This document shows, in pieces, positions 54,491 through 62,593 of a DNA stretch of 64,000 nt. The DNA is from Anaerolinea thermophila UNI-1 (GTDB taxonomy: Bacteria; Chloroflexota; Anaerolineae; Anaerolineales; Anaerolineaceae), in the NCBI RefSeq assembly GCF_000199675.1, contig NC_014960.1, positions 2,542,001-2,606,000 of the forward strand, given 5' to 3'. Made by a program: the position numbers and the translations under genes. The notes below the pieces were generated by a model. It ran no database searches. It saw only the letters and a list, made by a program, of their open reading frames with translations, and had not been told where the DNA came from. Position 1 is the stretch's first letter. Each line of letters opens with the position of its first letter.

Positions 54491-55756
54491 TTATGGCGCA
54501 ATGGCGAAGGTGAAACGATAACCATTATCGGTTTTTTCCACTTTGGAAGACGCGCCAATCACTTCAAACCAGGTCTGTCCCGGCTTAAAGGGGAAAGGCT
54601 TCCCCTGTTCATCCAGCAGGGTCAACGGTGCATCCTGTTTTGGGCGGCTCCACTGGGCTTTGTAGATTTTGCCATCGCGGGCAACATAGGCAGCGCCGGT
54701 ACCGCCGGAATAGATTTGCCCATCGCACCCCCGATACGAACCCGCTGAGGCGTCCATCTTCATATCCAGCACTTCGATTTCGGTGGATTTAAAGAAATAT
54801 TCGTGCGGAACACATAAGGTCACGACGGTATCGGCGGCAATGGGCTGACTGGTCAGGGCATCGGTCAACTGCACATACTGCGGATTGTTGCGGTTAACAT
54901 CGTCCTTGGCGTCCACAAAACGCAGGTAACGCCCGGTCGCAGGATCATAATCCCAGCGATTGTAAATGGCTCCCGAGTAACGCACATAAACCTGTTCTCC
55001 GGTTTCTCCGCCCGCCGGGGCTTGCAGGTTAAAGTACATACCCTCCAGCGGCTGGCGGGAGTTGTCCACATTGCGGGTTTTGAGATAAGCGCCCAATTCA
55101 CGGGTGTTTGCCATCAGGAAATTGCGTCCCTGAGGCTCAAAGCGGCACAACGCCGGGCAGGATTGGGGGTTTTCCAGCACCATGCGTGGGGCAAAATCGG
55201 AGTTGGCAAAACGTTCAAAAACCGCCGAATAGGCACTGCCAAAGATAAACACCGCCCGGTACATCTGCACCACATTTACATCGAAAAAGCGCCCGGAGCG
55301 AATAGGACCAACTTTTTCAGCATCCTGCCCGTAAAAAATTGCCGCAAAGCGGGTTGTGCCCTGTTCGGTGTAATATTCATACACCAGATCGGCAAGGCTT
55401 AAGCCGTACTGCGGGCGATGCTCACGGGGCAAATTTTCCACCTTAATCACCACCGGACGCCGATTCAACAGGTTGGGATCGGCAACGCGCAAGCCGGTCA
55501 GGGGATTGACATCGGCAGGGAATCCGCTGGGTCCATAACCTTCCAGGGGATAATCGGGAAGCGAGGTTGCCGTTGGCTCAGGCGTACTGCTGGGCGCCAG
55601 AGTAGCGGTAGGCGGAAGGGGAGAAGGTGTTAAAGTCGCCACAGGCACCAAGGTTGCTGTAGGGGAAAAGACAGAGGGGGTCGCCCGGGCACAGGAACTT
55701 AACAAGAACACGAGCAGCAATAATCCAACGAGGGGGTATTTTTTTCTCCATTCCAT
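54491..55756 (-). CDS. DUF3048 lipoprotein (YerB-like)
   Basis: 421 aa from ATG 55756, with GAGG 7 bp upstream. Lipobox LSSC (Cys22) after one hydrophobic helix, a Pro/Thr stalk (about 28-65), then the two DUF3048 domains: INPLTG-like NPLTGLRVADPNLLNRRPVVIKVEN..RPQYGLSLADLVYEY at the start (about 85-135), GPIRSGRFFDV, and the C-terminal beta domain with YIKAQWSRPKQ-type strands. Surface-exposed; Bacillus YerB is its best-known relative, of unknown biochemical role. The -10 like TATGAT lies upstream (about 55792-55787). Confidence 0.87.
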   Translation of the reverse strand: MEWRKKYPLVGLLLLVFLLSSCARATPSVFSPTATLVPVATLTPSPLPPTATLAPSSTPEPTATSLPDYPLEGYGPSGFPADVNPLTGLRVADPNLLNRRPVVIKVENLPREHRPQYGLSLADLVYEYYTEQGTTRFAAIFYGQDAEKVGPIRSGRFFDVNVVQMYRAVFIFGSAYSAVFERFANSDFAPRMVLENPQSCPALCRFEPQGRNFLMANTRELGAYLKTRNVDNSRQPLEGMYFNLQAPAGGETGEQVYVRYSGAIYNRWDYDPATGRYLRFVDAKDDVNRNNPQYVQLTDALTSQPIAADTVVTLCVPHEYFFKSTEIEVLDMKMDASAGSYRGCDGQIYSGGTGAAYVARDGKIYKAQWSRPKQDAPLTLLDEQGKPFPFKPGQTWFEVIGASSKVEKTDNGYRFTFAIAP

Positions 55757-55847
55757 ATTCAAACCTCAGGGGTAAACTGGGCTTTATCATACCCCTTAAA
55801 CGAGATTTTTGCTAATAAAGTTCCGAAACATGAATACGTTTTCCCTC

Positions 55848-55856
55848 TGTTATAAT
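55848..55856 (+). promoter_or_regulatory. Extended -10 promoter of the DUF2085 gene, leaderless
   Basis: TGTTATAAT; the hexamer ends 7 bp before ATG 55864. Confidence 0.65.
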
Positions 55857-55863
55857 CCATGCC

Positions 55864-56655
55864 ATGCAGTTCTCCCTGCGCTGGAAAATCGCAATCATTA
55901 CTGCTACCGCCGCGCTTCTGCTGACCTGGCTGGTCAAAACCCCGCCCGGGTTGCTGGGCAAGATGGATGCGGTGGGTTATGCCGTATGCCACCGCGCGCC
56001 GGCGCGCTCCTTCTGGCTGGAGGACCGCCCCACCCCGGTCTGCGCGCGCTGTTCCGGGACTTTTCTCGGGAGCGGGCTGAGCCTGGTATATATTCTGCGG
56101 AAGGGCAAGCGTGCGCTTTTTCCTCCCCGCTGGATGATGATGGTTTTTGCCGGGTTTGCATTGTTCTTTGCTCTGGACGGAGCCAATTCTTTTCTCAGCG
56201 CCTTACCGGGACTCTCTTCCCTGTATTCCCCGAACAACCCCCTGCGTTTGGTTAGCGGTACCTTGCTGGGTCTGGCAGTAGGCAGTGTGCTGGCGCCAAC
56301 CTTCCATCAAACCGTGTGGAAAGACAGTTTGCCTCAACCGGCGCTTACGAGTATTCGTGAGGGAGGAACACTGCTGGGACTGGCATTGGCCATGGACGCA
56401 GCCATCCTGAGCGAAATCCCTTTGCTGCTTTATCCGCTGGCAGTCTTAAGTGGCATCAGCGTACTGGGTTTGTTGAGCATCGCCTATGCCTTACTCTGGA
56501 TTCTCCTGGCACAAAGCGAAAACCGCTTCAGCGAGTGGAAGGAACTCTGGATATTTCTGTGGCTGGGTTTCCTGACGGCTCTACTGCAAATCTCATTGAT
56601 GGATGCCGGGCGCTTCTGGCTTACCGGAACTTGGGACGGATTTCCCCTCCCGTAA
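55864..56655 (+). CDS. DUF2085 membrane protein
   Basis: 263 aa, about six membrane helices. The DUF2085 signature is clear: GYAVCHRAPARSFWLEDRP and PVCARCSGTFLGSGLSLVY (about 38-75), with a CH and a CxRC pair that may bind metal. The rest is hydrophobic. Function of the family is unknown. Leaderless transcript predicted; divergent from the DUF3048 gene. Confidence 0.85.
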   Translation: MQFSLRWKIAIITATAALLLTWLVKTPPGLLGKMDAVGYAVCHRAPARSFWLEDRPTPVCARCSGTFLGSGLSLVYILRKGKRALFPPRWMMMVFAGFALFFALDGANSFLSALPGLSSLYSPNNPLRLVSGTLLGLAVGSVLAPTFHQTVWKDSLPQPALTSIREGGTLLGLALAMDAAILSEIPLLLYPLAVLSGISVLGLLSIAYALLWILLAQSENRFSEWKELWIFLWLGFLTALLQISLMDAGRFWLTGTWDGFPLP

Positions 56656-56720
56656 CCCCGATTAACGCCTCTTAACCTTTCGATTACCTGTTGTTCTCCA
56701 CCATCCTGCCATTCTTCGCT

Positions 56721-56756
56721 ATCCTGTTAAACAGCAAGTATTGTCTGGGACAGGAT
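56721..56756 (+). other. Inverted repeat covering the ribosome-binding site of the acyltransferase gene
   Basis: ATCCTGT (56721-56727) and ACAGGAT (56750-56756) form a 7-bp perfect stem with a 22-nt loop. The right arm contains the AGGA that serves ATG 56764, so folding would hide it. Confidence 0.4.
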
Positions 56757-56763
56757 CGTGAAA

Positions 56764-57705
56764 ATGAACAGCAAACATGCCGCTTCTCTCTTTTTGCAAA
56801 GCCCACAGCCTTCCCTGGAACATCTATTGATAACTGATGTCCTTGAGGCAATCCGCTTTTCGAAATCTCCGCTCCTTTCTGCCGCGCTGACTCGATGGCT
56901 TACGCCACCGGTTCGGGAGATTGCCCGGCTTGCCCGAGCCTTTGACGAAGATGTTCATCGGGTAGGCCTCCACGAAGCCGCACGACGTTTTCTGCCACAA
57001 ATGATCCCCTTACCGGTCTTCAAAGGGGGAGAAGACCTTCCTCTCCAAGGCCCATTGCTTTTGTTAGCCAATCACCCCGGAACTATCGACGCTCTGCTGG
57101 TACTTTCCAGAGTTCCCAGAGATGACATTAAACTGGTAGCCAGCGACCGCCCTTTTTTCCGGGCTTTGCCTGCCTTTTCTACTTACCTGATTTTTTCCAG
57201 TCGCGTGGACCGTCTGGCAAAAGCCAGTGTGGTACGCCAGGCCATTCGGCACTTACAGTCCGGGGGGGTGTTATTTCTGTTTCCGGCGGGGCGGCTGGAA
57301 CCAGACCCCGCCAGAGAAGCAGACAAAGCCTTGCAAGCCATTAACGAGTGGTCTTCCAGCATTGAAGCCATTCTTTCCCGAGCACCCTCCACACAAGTCC
57401 AGGTAGCAATGGTGTCCAACTTAATCACCCCAAACGCTATGAAGCATCCTTTCACAAAACTTCAAAAAGATACTTACAAAGCGCGCATTACAGCCGAAGT
57501 TCTGCAACTCTGGGCTCAAATGCAGTTCAAACGCATTCCTCCCCTAACCCCTCAGGTCGTGTTCAGCCCGGTTTTCTCCCTCCAGGAACTGCAACTTCTT
57601 CATGAATCCCCCTGGGCTGCCATTCAAGCCATTGCTCGCAACCTCATTCGTCTGAAGAGTGCCCCACCTTTCCCCGTAATTTCGCCCTTAACATCTATTC
57701 CATAA
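56764..57705 (+). CDS. 1-acylglycerol-3-phosphate-type acyltransferase (PlsC-like)
   Basis: 313 aa from ATG 56764 (AGGA 8 bp upstream; a GTG six bases earlier is too close to it). The LPLAT motifs are LLANHPGTIDALLVL (HX4D catalytic motif, about 100-105) and LFLFPAGRLEPDP (about 175, FPxG region). No clear membrane helix except a hydrophobic patch. Probably acylates a lysophospholipid or a lipid-linked sugar. First of three plus-strand genes with a PHP enzyme and a GT-B transferase. Confidence 0.84.
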   Translation: MNSKHAASLFLQSPQPSLEHLLITDVLEAIRFSKSPLLSAALTRWLTPPVREIARLARAFDEDVHRVGLHEAARRFLPQMIPLPVFKGGEDLPLQGPLLLLANHPGTIDALLVLSRVPRDDIKLVASDRPFFRALPAFSTYLIFSSRVDRLAKASVVRQAIRHLQSGGVLFLFPAGRLEPDPAREADKALQAINEWSSSIEAILSRAPSTQVQVAMVSNLITPNAMKHPFTKLQKDTYKARITAEVLQLWAQMQFKRIPPLTPQVVFSPVFSLQELQLLHESPWAAIQAIARNLIRLKSAPPFPVISPLTSIP

Positions 57706-57745
57706 GCCTGAGATTTTGCAGGTTCTTAATCCCGCACACATCAAA

Positions 57746-57823
57746 CCTTATCCTGCCATTAAAAACCGGTTAAACAAAAGAGGGTACATTGATGGCAGAA
57801 AACTTCTCAAAATCAGGATAAGG
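57746..57823 (+). other. Long inverted repeat sequestering the PHP gene ribosome-binding site
   Basis: CCTTATCCTG (57746-57755) and CAGGATAAGG (57814-57823) are perfect 10-bp complements; the right arm carries the AAGG that precedes ATG 57827. An inner pair TGCCAT (57754) and ATGGCA (57792) can extend or compete with the stem. Looks like a translational switch in the 5' leader or intercistronic mRNA. Confidence 0.5.
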
Positions 57824-57826
57824 ATT

Positions 57827-58582
57827 ATGGGATTAGCCGATTTACACATCCATACCATCTACAGTTACGACGGGACCTGTTCCGTCCCTGCCGTTCTCAA
57901 ACACGTAAAAACACAAACCCTTTTAGACGTTATTGCCATCACCGATCATGACTCCATTCGTGGGGCTTTAGAAGCCCTGGATCGAGCATCGGCGTATCAT
58001 CTTGAAGTCATTCCGGGGTGTGAGGTTTCCACCCGGGATGGCCATGTACTGGCATTGTTTATTGAAAAACCCATTCCGCCTCACCTTTCGCTGAAAGAGA
58101 CCGTCCTGCGCGTGGGCGAACAGGGCGGAATTTGTATTGCCGCACATCCCACCGCCCCCGGGACGTCAAGCCTTGACTTCAAGACCATCCAGGAGGCACT
58201 TCAGGATCCTGATGTGCGCCGCATTCTGGTAGGGGTGGAGGCTTTCAATGGCGGGCTGGTTTACACCCGCCAGAACCCCATGGTGGAAAAACAAGCCCAA
58301 AGCCTCCCACTGGCAATGGTGGGCAACAGCGATGCCCACATCCTGCGAATGATTGGACAGGGCGCCACCCACTTTCCTGGAAACACCGCTCAGGAACTGC
58401 GTCATGCTCTGGAGACGCGAAGCACTGCGGTATTCAAAGGCAATGGATTGAGCGGCTTGAATGTAATGCGCGACTATCTACCCCACTTCTTCTTACGGAA
58501 AATAGGCTGGGTGACCCACAATCCCCATCCACAGGCACCTCTGCGATTTGAACGCTTATCCCGCGTGATGACCTCTCAATAA
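57827..58582 (+). CDS. PHP-domain metal-dependent phosphoesterase
   Basis: 251 aa from ATG 57827; the frame reaches back to 57716 but that part has no family similarity. PHP metal motifs in order: DLHIHTIYSYDG (about 4-15), AITDHDSIRGA (about 41), EVIPGCEVSTRDGHVLALF (about 64), CIAAHPTAP (about 103) and VGNSDAHIL (about 165). Such enzymes hydrolyse phosphomonoesters or nucleotides (TrpH/YciV type act on 3',5'-bisnucleotides and RNA ends). True substrate unknown. Confidence 0.86.
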   Translation: MGLADLHIHTIYSYDGTCSVPAVLKHVKTQTLLDVIAITDHDSIRGALEALDRASAYHLEVIPGCEVSTRDGHVLALFIEKPIPPHLSLKETVLRVGEQGGICIAAHPTAPGTSSLDFKTIQEALQDPDVRRILVGVEAFNGGLVYTRQNPMVEKQAQSLPLAMVGNSDAHILRMIGQGATHFPGNTAQELRHALETRSTAVFKGNGLSGLNVMRDYLPHFFLRKIGWVTHNPHPQAPLRFERLSRVMTSQ

Positions 58583-58607
58583 AATCATTCTTCTCCAGGG
58601 ATGTGCC

Positions 58608-59636
58608 ATGAAACCGAATGTACTTTTGATCTGTGGCTCCCTCAACCAGACAACCATCATGCACCAGATTGGACGGCAACTGGAAGAGTGCCATGTATAT
58701 TACACACCCTTCTACGCAGATGGATTTCTGGGGTTGCTCAGCAAATTGGGAGTAACCAACTTCACCATTCTGGGAGGACGCCACCGCCGGGATACCGAGA
58801 ACTACCTCAAAACCCATCAACTGCCGGTAGATTTTGGAGGCAAGTCTCGACATTACGATTTGGTTATCACCGGAACAGACCTGATCATCCAGCGCAATCT
58901 TCGTGGGAAACGCATCCTTCTGGTACAGGAAGGCATGCTGGAGCCAGAAGGATGGCGGTATCACCTCACCCGGGCGCTGAGGTTGCCCCGTTTCTTCGCC
59001 AACACCGCCGCTACCGGACTTTCTGACGCATATCACCGGTTTTGTGTGGCTTCAAACGGCTACCGTGAGGTATTCATTCGCAAGGGGGTCAACCCTGCCA
59101 AAATTGTGGTCACGGGCATTCCCAATTTTGACAATGCGGTTTCTTATCTCAAGAATGATTTTCCTCTGCGCGGCTACGTGCTGGTAGCAACCTCGGCTAC
59201 CCGTGAGACCATGCGCTACCACAATCGTCTCAACTTTTTACTTAAGGTCAAATCACATACCAACGGTAAACCCGTCATCTTTAAACTGCATCCTAACGAA
59301 AATATCCCCACTGCCACACGCGAAATCCGCCAATTCTTTCCAGACGCTCCAATTTATGTGGAGGGGAATGTGCATCACATGATTGCCAATTGCGACATGT
59401 TGATTGCACAAAACACGTCTGCCATCTTTACCGCTGTAGCCCTGGGGAAACCCGTGATTTCCGACCTGGACACAGAAACCCTCAGGAAACTGCTGCCCCT
59501 GCAAAACGGAGGAAAATCTGCCGAGCGCATTGCCGAAGTGGCTCGCCAATTGCTGGCAACGCCTCTCCATGAACTGGAAAAACAAAGCGTCAGGCCCTCG
59601 CTCTCGCCGCAGTGGAAACTACCACCTTTCTTTTAG
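58608..59636 (+). CDS. GT-B-type transferase related to CDP-glycerol glycerophosphotransferases
   Basis: 342 aa. No membrane helix. Two Rossmann-like halves: NVLLICGSLNQTTIMHQIGRQL at the start, then VVTGIPNFDNAVSYL..YVLVATSATRETMRYHN and FKLHPNEN..FFPDAPIYVEGNVHHMIANCDMLIAQNTSAIFTAVALGKPVI (about 210-285). The KLHP and SAIFTAVALGKPVI segments are shared by TagF-like and polysaccharide pyruvyl/glycosyl transferases. Donor and acceptor unknown; with the acyltransferase and PHP gene it suggests surface lipid or glycopolymer synthesis. Confidence 0.72.
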   Translation: MKPNVLLICGSLNQTTIMHQIGRQLEECHVYYTPFYADGFLGLLSKLGVTNFTILGGRHRRDTENYLKTHQLPVDFGGKSRHYDLVITGTDLIIQRNLRGKRILLVQEGMLEPEGWRYHLTRALRLPRFFANTAATGLSDAYHRFCVASNGYREVFIRKGVNPAKIVVTGIPNFDNAVSYLKNDFPLRGYVLVATSATRETMRYHNRLNFLLKVKSHTNGKPVIFKLHPNENIPTATREIRQFFPDAPIYVEGNVHHMIANCDMLIAQNTSAIFTAVALGKPVISDLDTETLRKLLPLQNGGKSAERIAEVARQLLATPLHELEKQSVRPSLSPQWKLPPFF

Positions 59637-59675
59637 AGACTTTCCATCCTTGACTTTCTTGCCCTGGAATAAAGG

Positions 59676-59681
59676 TATAAT
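59676..59681 (+). promoter_or_regulatory. -10 box of the DUF4126 gene
   Basis: TATAAT with TTGACT 20 bp upstream (59650), a long spacer. Leader of about 30 nt with AAGAGG. Confidence 0.5.
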
Positions 59682-59717
59682 CATGTTGTACATGTTTCCA
59701 GAATAAGAGGTTGACGG

Positions 59718-60290
59718 ATGGAAATTTTTTCGGCTTTCGGGCTTTCTGCCAGCGCGGGATTGAACGCCTATATCCCCTTGCTGATTGTTGCCCTGCTGGC
59801 AAAATTCACTCCCTGGATTCGTCTGAACGAGCCATGGGATGCTCTCACTTCCTGGTGGGTGATTGGATTGCTGGTCGTGCTGTCCGTCATCGAGTTCTTT
59901 GCCGATAAAATCCCCGCAGTCAACCATATCAACGACGCCATCCAAACTTTCATCCGACCGGCAGCCGGCGCCATTGTCTTTGCCGCCTCCACCAGCGTGG
60001 TAAAAGAAATTCACCCTGTGCTTGCTATCTCAGCCGGGATTCTGGTTGCCGGAGGGGTGCACGCCGCCAAGTCGCTGGTACTGCGCCCGGCAGTAACAGC
60101 CGTGAGCGGCGGGACGGCAAACGTTCCCGTCAGCATGGCAGAGGACGTAATTTCCACCATTCTCTCCATCCTCTCAGTGGTTGTCCCTGTGCTCATTGCA
60201 TGTATACTAATATTGGTAACAACCACCATCCTGTGGATGTGGCTGCGCAAAATCCGCTCTACCTCATCTGTGCCAAAAACCAGAACCTGA
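59718..60290 (+). CDS. DUF4126 membrane protein
   Basis: 190 aa, about five membrane helices. Family features: FGLSASAGLNAYIPLLIVAL, FFADKIPAVNHINDAIQTFIRPAAGA and GGVHAAKSLVLRPAVTAVSGGTANVPVSMAEDV. Function unknown. Followed after 11 bp by the next gene. Confidence 0.88.
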   Translation: MEIFSAFGLSASAGLNAYIPLLIVALLAKFTPWIRLNEPWDALTSWWVIGLLVVLSVIEFFADKIPAVNHINDAIQTFIRPAAGAIVFAASTSVVKEIHPVLAISAGILVAGGVHAAKSLVLRPAVTAVSGGTANVPVSMAEDVISTILSILSVVVPVLIACILILVTTTILWMWLRKIRSTSSVPKTRT

Positions 60291-60301
60291 AGGAGATCTC
60301 T

Positions 60302-60691
60302 ATGAGCGACGAACCCAAACCGCTTGACGCTCTGACGCCGGAAGAACCGCCTTCTCAGCCTGAAACCGGGGAAACCGAAACCCCTGAACTCTTCACACCC
60401 CCACCTCTGGATGCCAGCCCGGAGCCTTACACAGCGCCATCGCCTGAAGAAGCCAAAGCCCCCGAGGCGCCTTTTGCCCCCCCAGAACCCCCGCCCACAC
60501 AGGCACCTTCCACAATTCCCACCCCTTCACCCCAGAAGAAGGGGCTTGCCTGGTGGGTCATCGTGCTGATAGTACTGGTGGTGCTGTGTTGTTGCTGTGT
60601 CGCCACAGGATTAATTGGTTGGGGGCTGTACCGGATGCTGGAAGAACAGGGGGTAGTTTCCAATCTCCTCCTGTTCATCAGACTCGTTTAG
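60302..60691 (+). CDS. Pro-rich single-pass membrane protein with CCCC motif
   Basis: 129 aa, AAGGAG before the ATG. First ~85 residues are Pro/Glu/Thr-rich and disordered, followed by one membrane helix (about 86-112) with four Cys in a row (VLCCCCVATGLIGWGLY), and a short tail. Such small proteins with poly-Cys helices are often seen in Anaerolineae; role unknown. Cotranscribed with the DUF4126 gene. Confidence 0.8.
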   Translation: MSDEPKPLDALTPEEPPSQPETGETETPELFTPPPLDASPEPYTAPSPEEAKAPEAPFAPPEPPPTQAPSTIPTPSPQKKGLAWWVIVLIVLVVLCCCCVATGLIGWGLYRMLEEQGVVSNLLLFIRLV

Positions 60692-60708
60692 GCGTGAATT
60701 TCATCCAC

Positions 60709-61203
60709 TTACAGAGCAGAGGGATTTCCCCTGCTCTGTTTTTCTATGCGAAAGCCACGGCGAGGGTCAACCAGTTGTTTGAGATCTTCCAGCGCCTGAG
60801 AGGCTTGTTTTTTTACCTCTTCAGAAAGGTTCAATTCGGCAAACTCGTCTTCATCGAGTACCTGTTGCCTCCCATTCGGGTAGACCAGTAAATCCAGCGC
60901 CAGATCTACGTAACGAATTTCGCCATCCACGATTTCCGGCGGAAGACAAACATTGCAATACCACCCTTTGATGGCCTCACTTTTGCCGTCATGAATCTGG
61001 AAAATGTTGTACCATCGGTAACGAAAGTAAATCTCTACAAAGCGGTCACCGGGGTTCAAGAGGATGTCCTTCAGCCTCCACACCGGACGGTCAAAGTAAG
61101 CTTCGACCAGAATTGCATCTTCTGTTTCCTCTAAAACCACGGCGGGATAACGCCATTTTTCCATGCCGGAAGGCTCTAACTTTCGCACAATCACCTGTCT
61201 CAT
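60709..61203 (-). CDS. DUF402 protein (nucleoside phosphatase-like)
   Basis: 164 aa. The DUF402 signature is strong: PGDRFVEIYFRYRWYNIFQIHD, GWYCNVCLPPEIVDGEIRYVDLALDLLVYP and VLDEDEFAEL. Structural relatives (FomD, Ntdp) hydrolyse nucleotide phosphodiesters or tri-/diphosphates using two metal ions held by the Asp/Glu set seen here. Overlaps the ABC ATPase gene stop by 4 bp, so it is the second gene of that transcript. Confidence 0.88.
   Translation of the reverse strand: MRQVIVRKLEPSGMEKWRYPAVVLEETEDAILVEAYFDRPVWRLKDILLNPGDRFVEIYFRYRWYNIFQIHDGKSEAIKGWYCNVCLPPEIVDGEIRYVDLALDLLVYPNGRQQVLDEDEFAELNLSEEVKKQASQALEDLKQLVDPRRGFRIEKQSRGNPSAL
60711..60744 (+). terminator. Terminator of the DUF4126 operon
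   Basis: ACAGAGCAGAGGG pairs with CCCCTGCTCTGT around ATTT, followed by TTTT. It overlaps the last codons of the convergent DUF402 gene. Confidence 0.85.
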
Positions 61204-62258
61204 TGCTCCTCACTCTCTGGATACACCCGAACGGCTTGCGGCTCAAGCGTTACCCCAACTCGCTCACCCACACGCACCGAGTGGCTTATATGGAACAGCA
61301 ACCGTCTGTGGTGCCGGGTAAGCAACTCCACCCGAAAACTATCCCCACGAAAGGTCACATCTTCCACCACTGCCGAAAAAAGCGCTCTGGAATCGTCTGG
61401 AGCCAGCAGTTCCACGCCCACCCATTGCAAAAGCACGGCCACCGCCTCTCCCGGCGACAGGAAACGTCCATCTGCAGAAACACCACCCAGCCTGCCTTCA
61501 GGGGTTTCCACCAGCAAGGGATCTGACTGAATCACACGCCCCGGCAGTACATTGGACTGCCCGAGGAAACGCGCCGCCCACAACGACACCGGCTGACTGT
61601 ACACATCCTGCGGAGTTCCTTCCTGCTCAATTTTGCCCTCATGAAGCAAAATCAGCCGGTCTGCCAGGGCAAAGGCTTCTTCCTGGTCATGGGTGACGTA
61701 AATTGCAGGAATACGGGTGGTATGCAACAGATGGCGCAAATCTTCCAGCAATTCCTCGCGTAAGGTGCGATCCAGAGCCCCTAAAGGCTCATCCAGCATC
61801 AGCAGGCGCGGACGCGGCGCCAACGCGCGCGCCAGGGCTACCCGCTGTTGTTCACCGCCGGATAAATCGGTCACGCGGCGCCGGCTGAAGGCTTCCATAT
61901 TCACCAGGCTTAAGGCTTCGGCTGTGCGCCGATGAATCTCTTCGCGCGGTAACCCCGCCATACGCAAACCAAAGGCGACATTCTCAAACACATTCAAATG
62001 AGGAAATAAAGCATAATCCTGAAACATCAGCCCAAACTCACGGCGGTGAGCAGGGATACCGCTCAGGTCTTCCCCATTCCAGAGAATTTGTCCGCTTTCA
62101 GATTCTTCCAGCCCGGCAATGATGCGCAGAAGCGTGCTTTTCCCACTGCCGGAAGGTCCCAGCAGTGCCAGCGTTTCCCCTTCTGAAAGGGTAAAACTGA
62201 CCCCCTGAAGGAGCGGTTTGCCTTCGTATTGTTTATAAATTTCCCGCACTTCAAGCAT
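61200..62258 (-). CDS. ABC transporter ATP-binding protein (PotA/FbpC type)
   Basis: 352 aa. ABC domain: Walker A LGPSGSGKST (about 34-43), Q-loop FQDYALFPHL, signature LSGGEQQRVALARAL (about 132), Walker B LLMLDEP, H-loop VTHDQEEA. C-terminal TOBE domain (about 280-352: VEDVTFRGDSFRVELLTRHH). This type energises uptake of spermidine, ferric iron, thiamine, sulfate or molybdate. No permease or binding protein is adjacent, so the transporter is incomplete here. The ATG is 7 bp after a TATAAT, so translation is likely leaderless. Confidence 0.92.
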   Translation of the reverse strand: MLEVREIYKQYEGKPLLQGVSFTLSEGETLALLGPSGSGKSTLLRIIAGLEESESGQILWNGEDLSGIPAHRREFGLMFQDYALFPHLNVFENVAFGLRMAGLPREEIHRRTAEALSLVNMEAFSRRRVTDLSGGEQQRVALARALAPRPRLLMLDEPLGALDRTLREELLEDLRHLLHTTRIPAIYVTHDQEEAFALADRLILLHEGKIEQEGTPQDVYSQPVSLWAARFLGQSNVLPGRVIQSDPLLVETPEGRLGGVSADGRFLSPGEAVAVLLQWVGVELLAPDDSRALFSAVVEDVTFRGDSFRVELLTRHHRRLLFHISHSVRVGERVGVTLEPQAVRVYPESEEQ

Positions 62259-62265
62259 GCAGGCA

Positions 62266-62271
62266 ATTATA
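62266..62271 (-). promoter_or_regulatory. -10 box of the ABC ATPase gene, leaderless
   Basis: Minus-strand TATAAT (62271 to 62266), 7 bp before ATG 62258. Confidence 0.65.
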
Positions 62272-62289
62272 AATCAGCCCCTTCAGTCG

Positions 62290-62298
62290 TGATATAAT
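62290..62298 (+). promoter_or_regulatory. Extended -10 promoter of the serS T-box leader
   Basis: TGATATAAT; predicted start near 62305, just before the T-box leader. Divergent from the ABC ATPase promoter, whose -10 lies 19 bp away. Confidence 0.7.
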
Positions 62299-62304
62299 CA
62301 ATAC

Positions 62305-62564
62305 AAAGATCCGCCCAGGAACAGCGTGTTAAGCCCACTTCTCAGAGAGCCGCGGAAGGTGCGATGCGGCAGGCAGGGAAACACTCTCCACCCCGGCAGT
62401 CGCCAGGAGTTCTGGCGGCAGATTGTCTTCGCAGGAGCCTGAACGGCTGTAAGAAGACCGGCGCATCCCGTTATCGGCACAAAGAGGCTGGATTTTCTCC
62501 AGCAAAAGCAGGTGGCACCACGAGCGCCCCCCTCGTCCTGCATCGCGATGGGGGCGTTTGATTT
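62305..62564 (+). promoter_or_regulatory. T-box riboswitch (serine), transcription-terminating
   Basis: Stem I distal part: AGAGAG bulge motif (62344), GCCGC/GCGGC stem enclosing GGTG (62358). Serine specifier TCT (62385) or TCC (62387) in the specifier loop. Hairpin CGCCAG/CTGGCG (62401-62417), stem III GCTGGA/TCCAGC (62487-62503), the T-box core GGTGGCACCACG (62511-62522), and a terminator CGCCCCC/GGGGGCG followed by TTTGATTT (62525-62564). Uncharged tRNA-Ser would stabilise the antiterminator and let serS be read. Confidence 0.93.
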
Positions 62565-62593
62565 ACGACCATCAAATTTGAGTGGAGGTGCTG

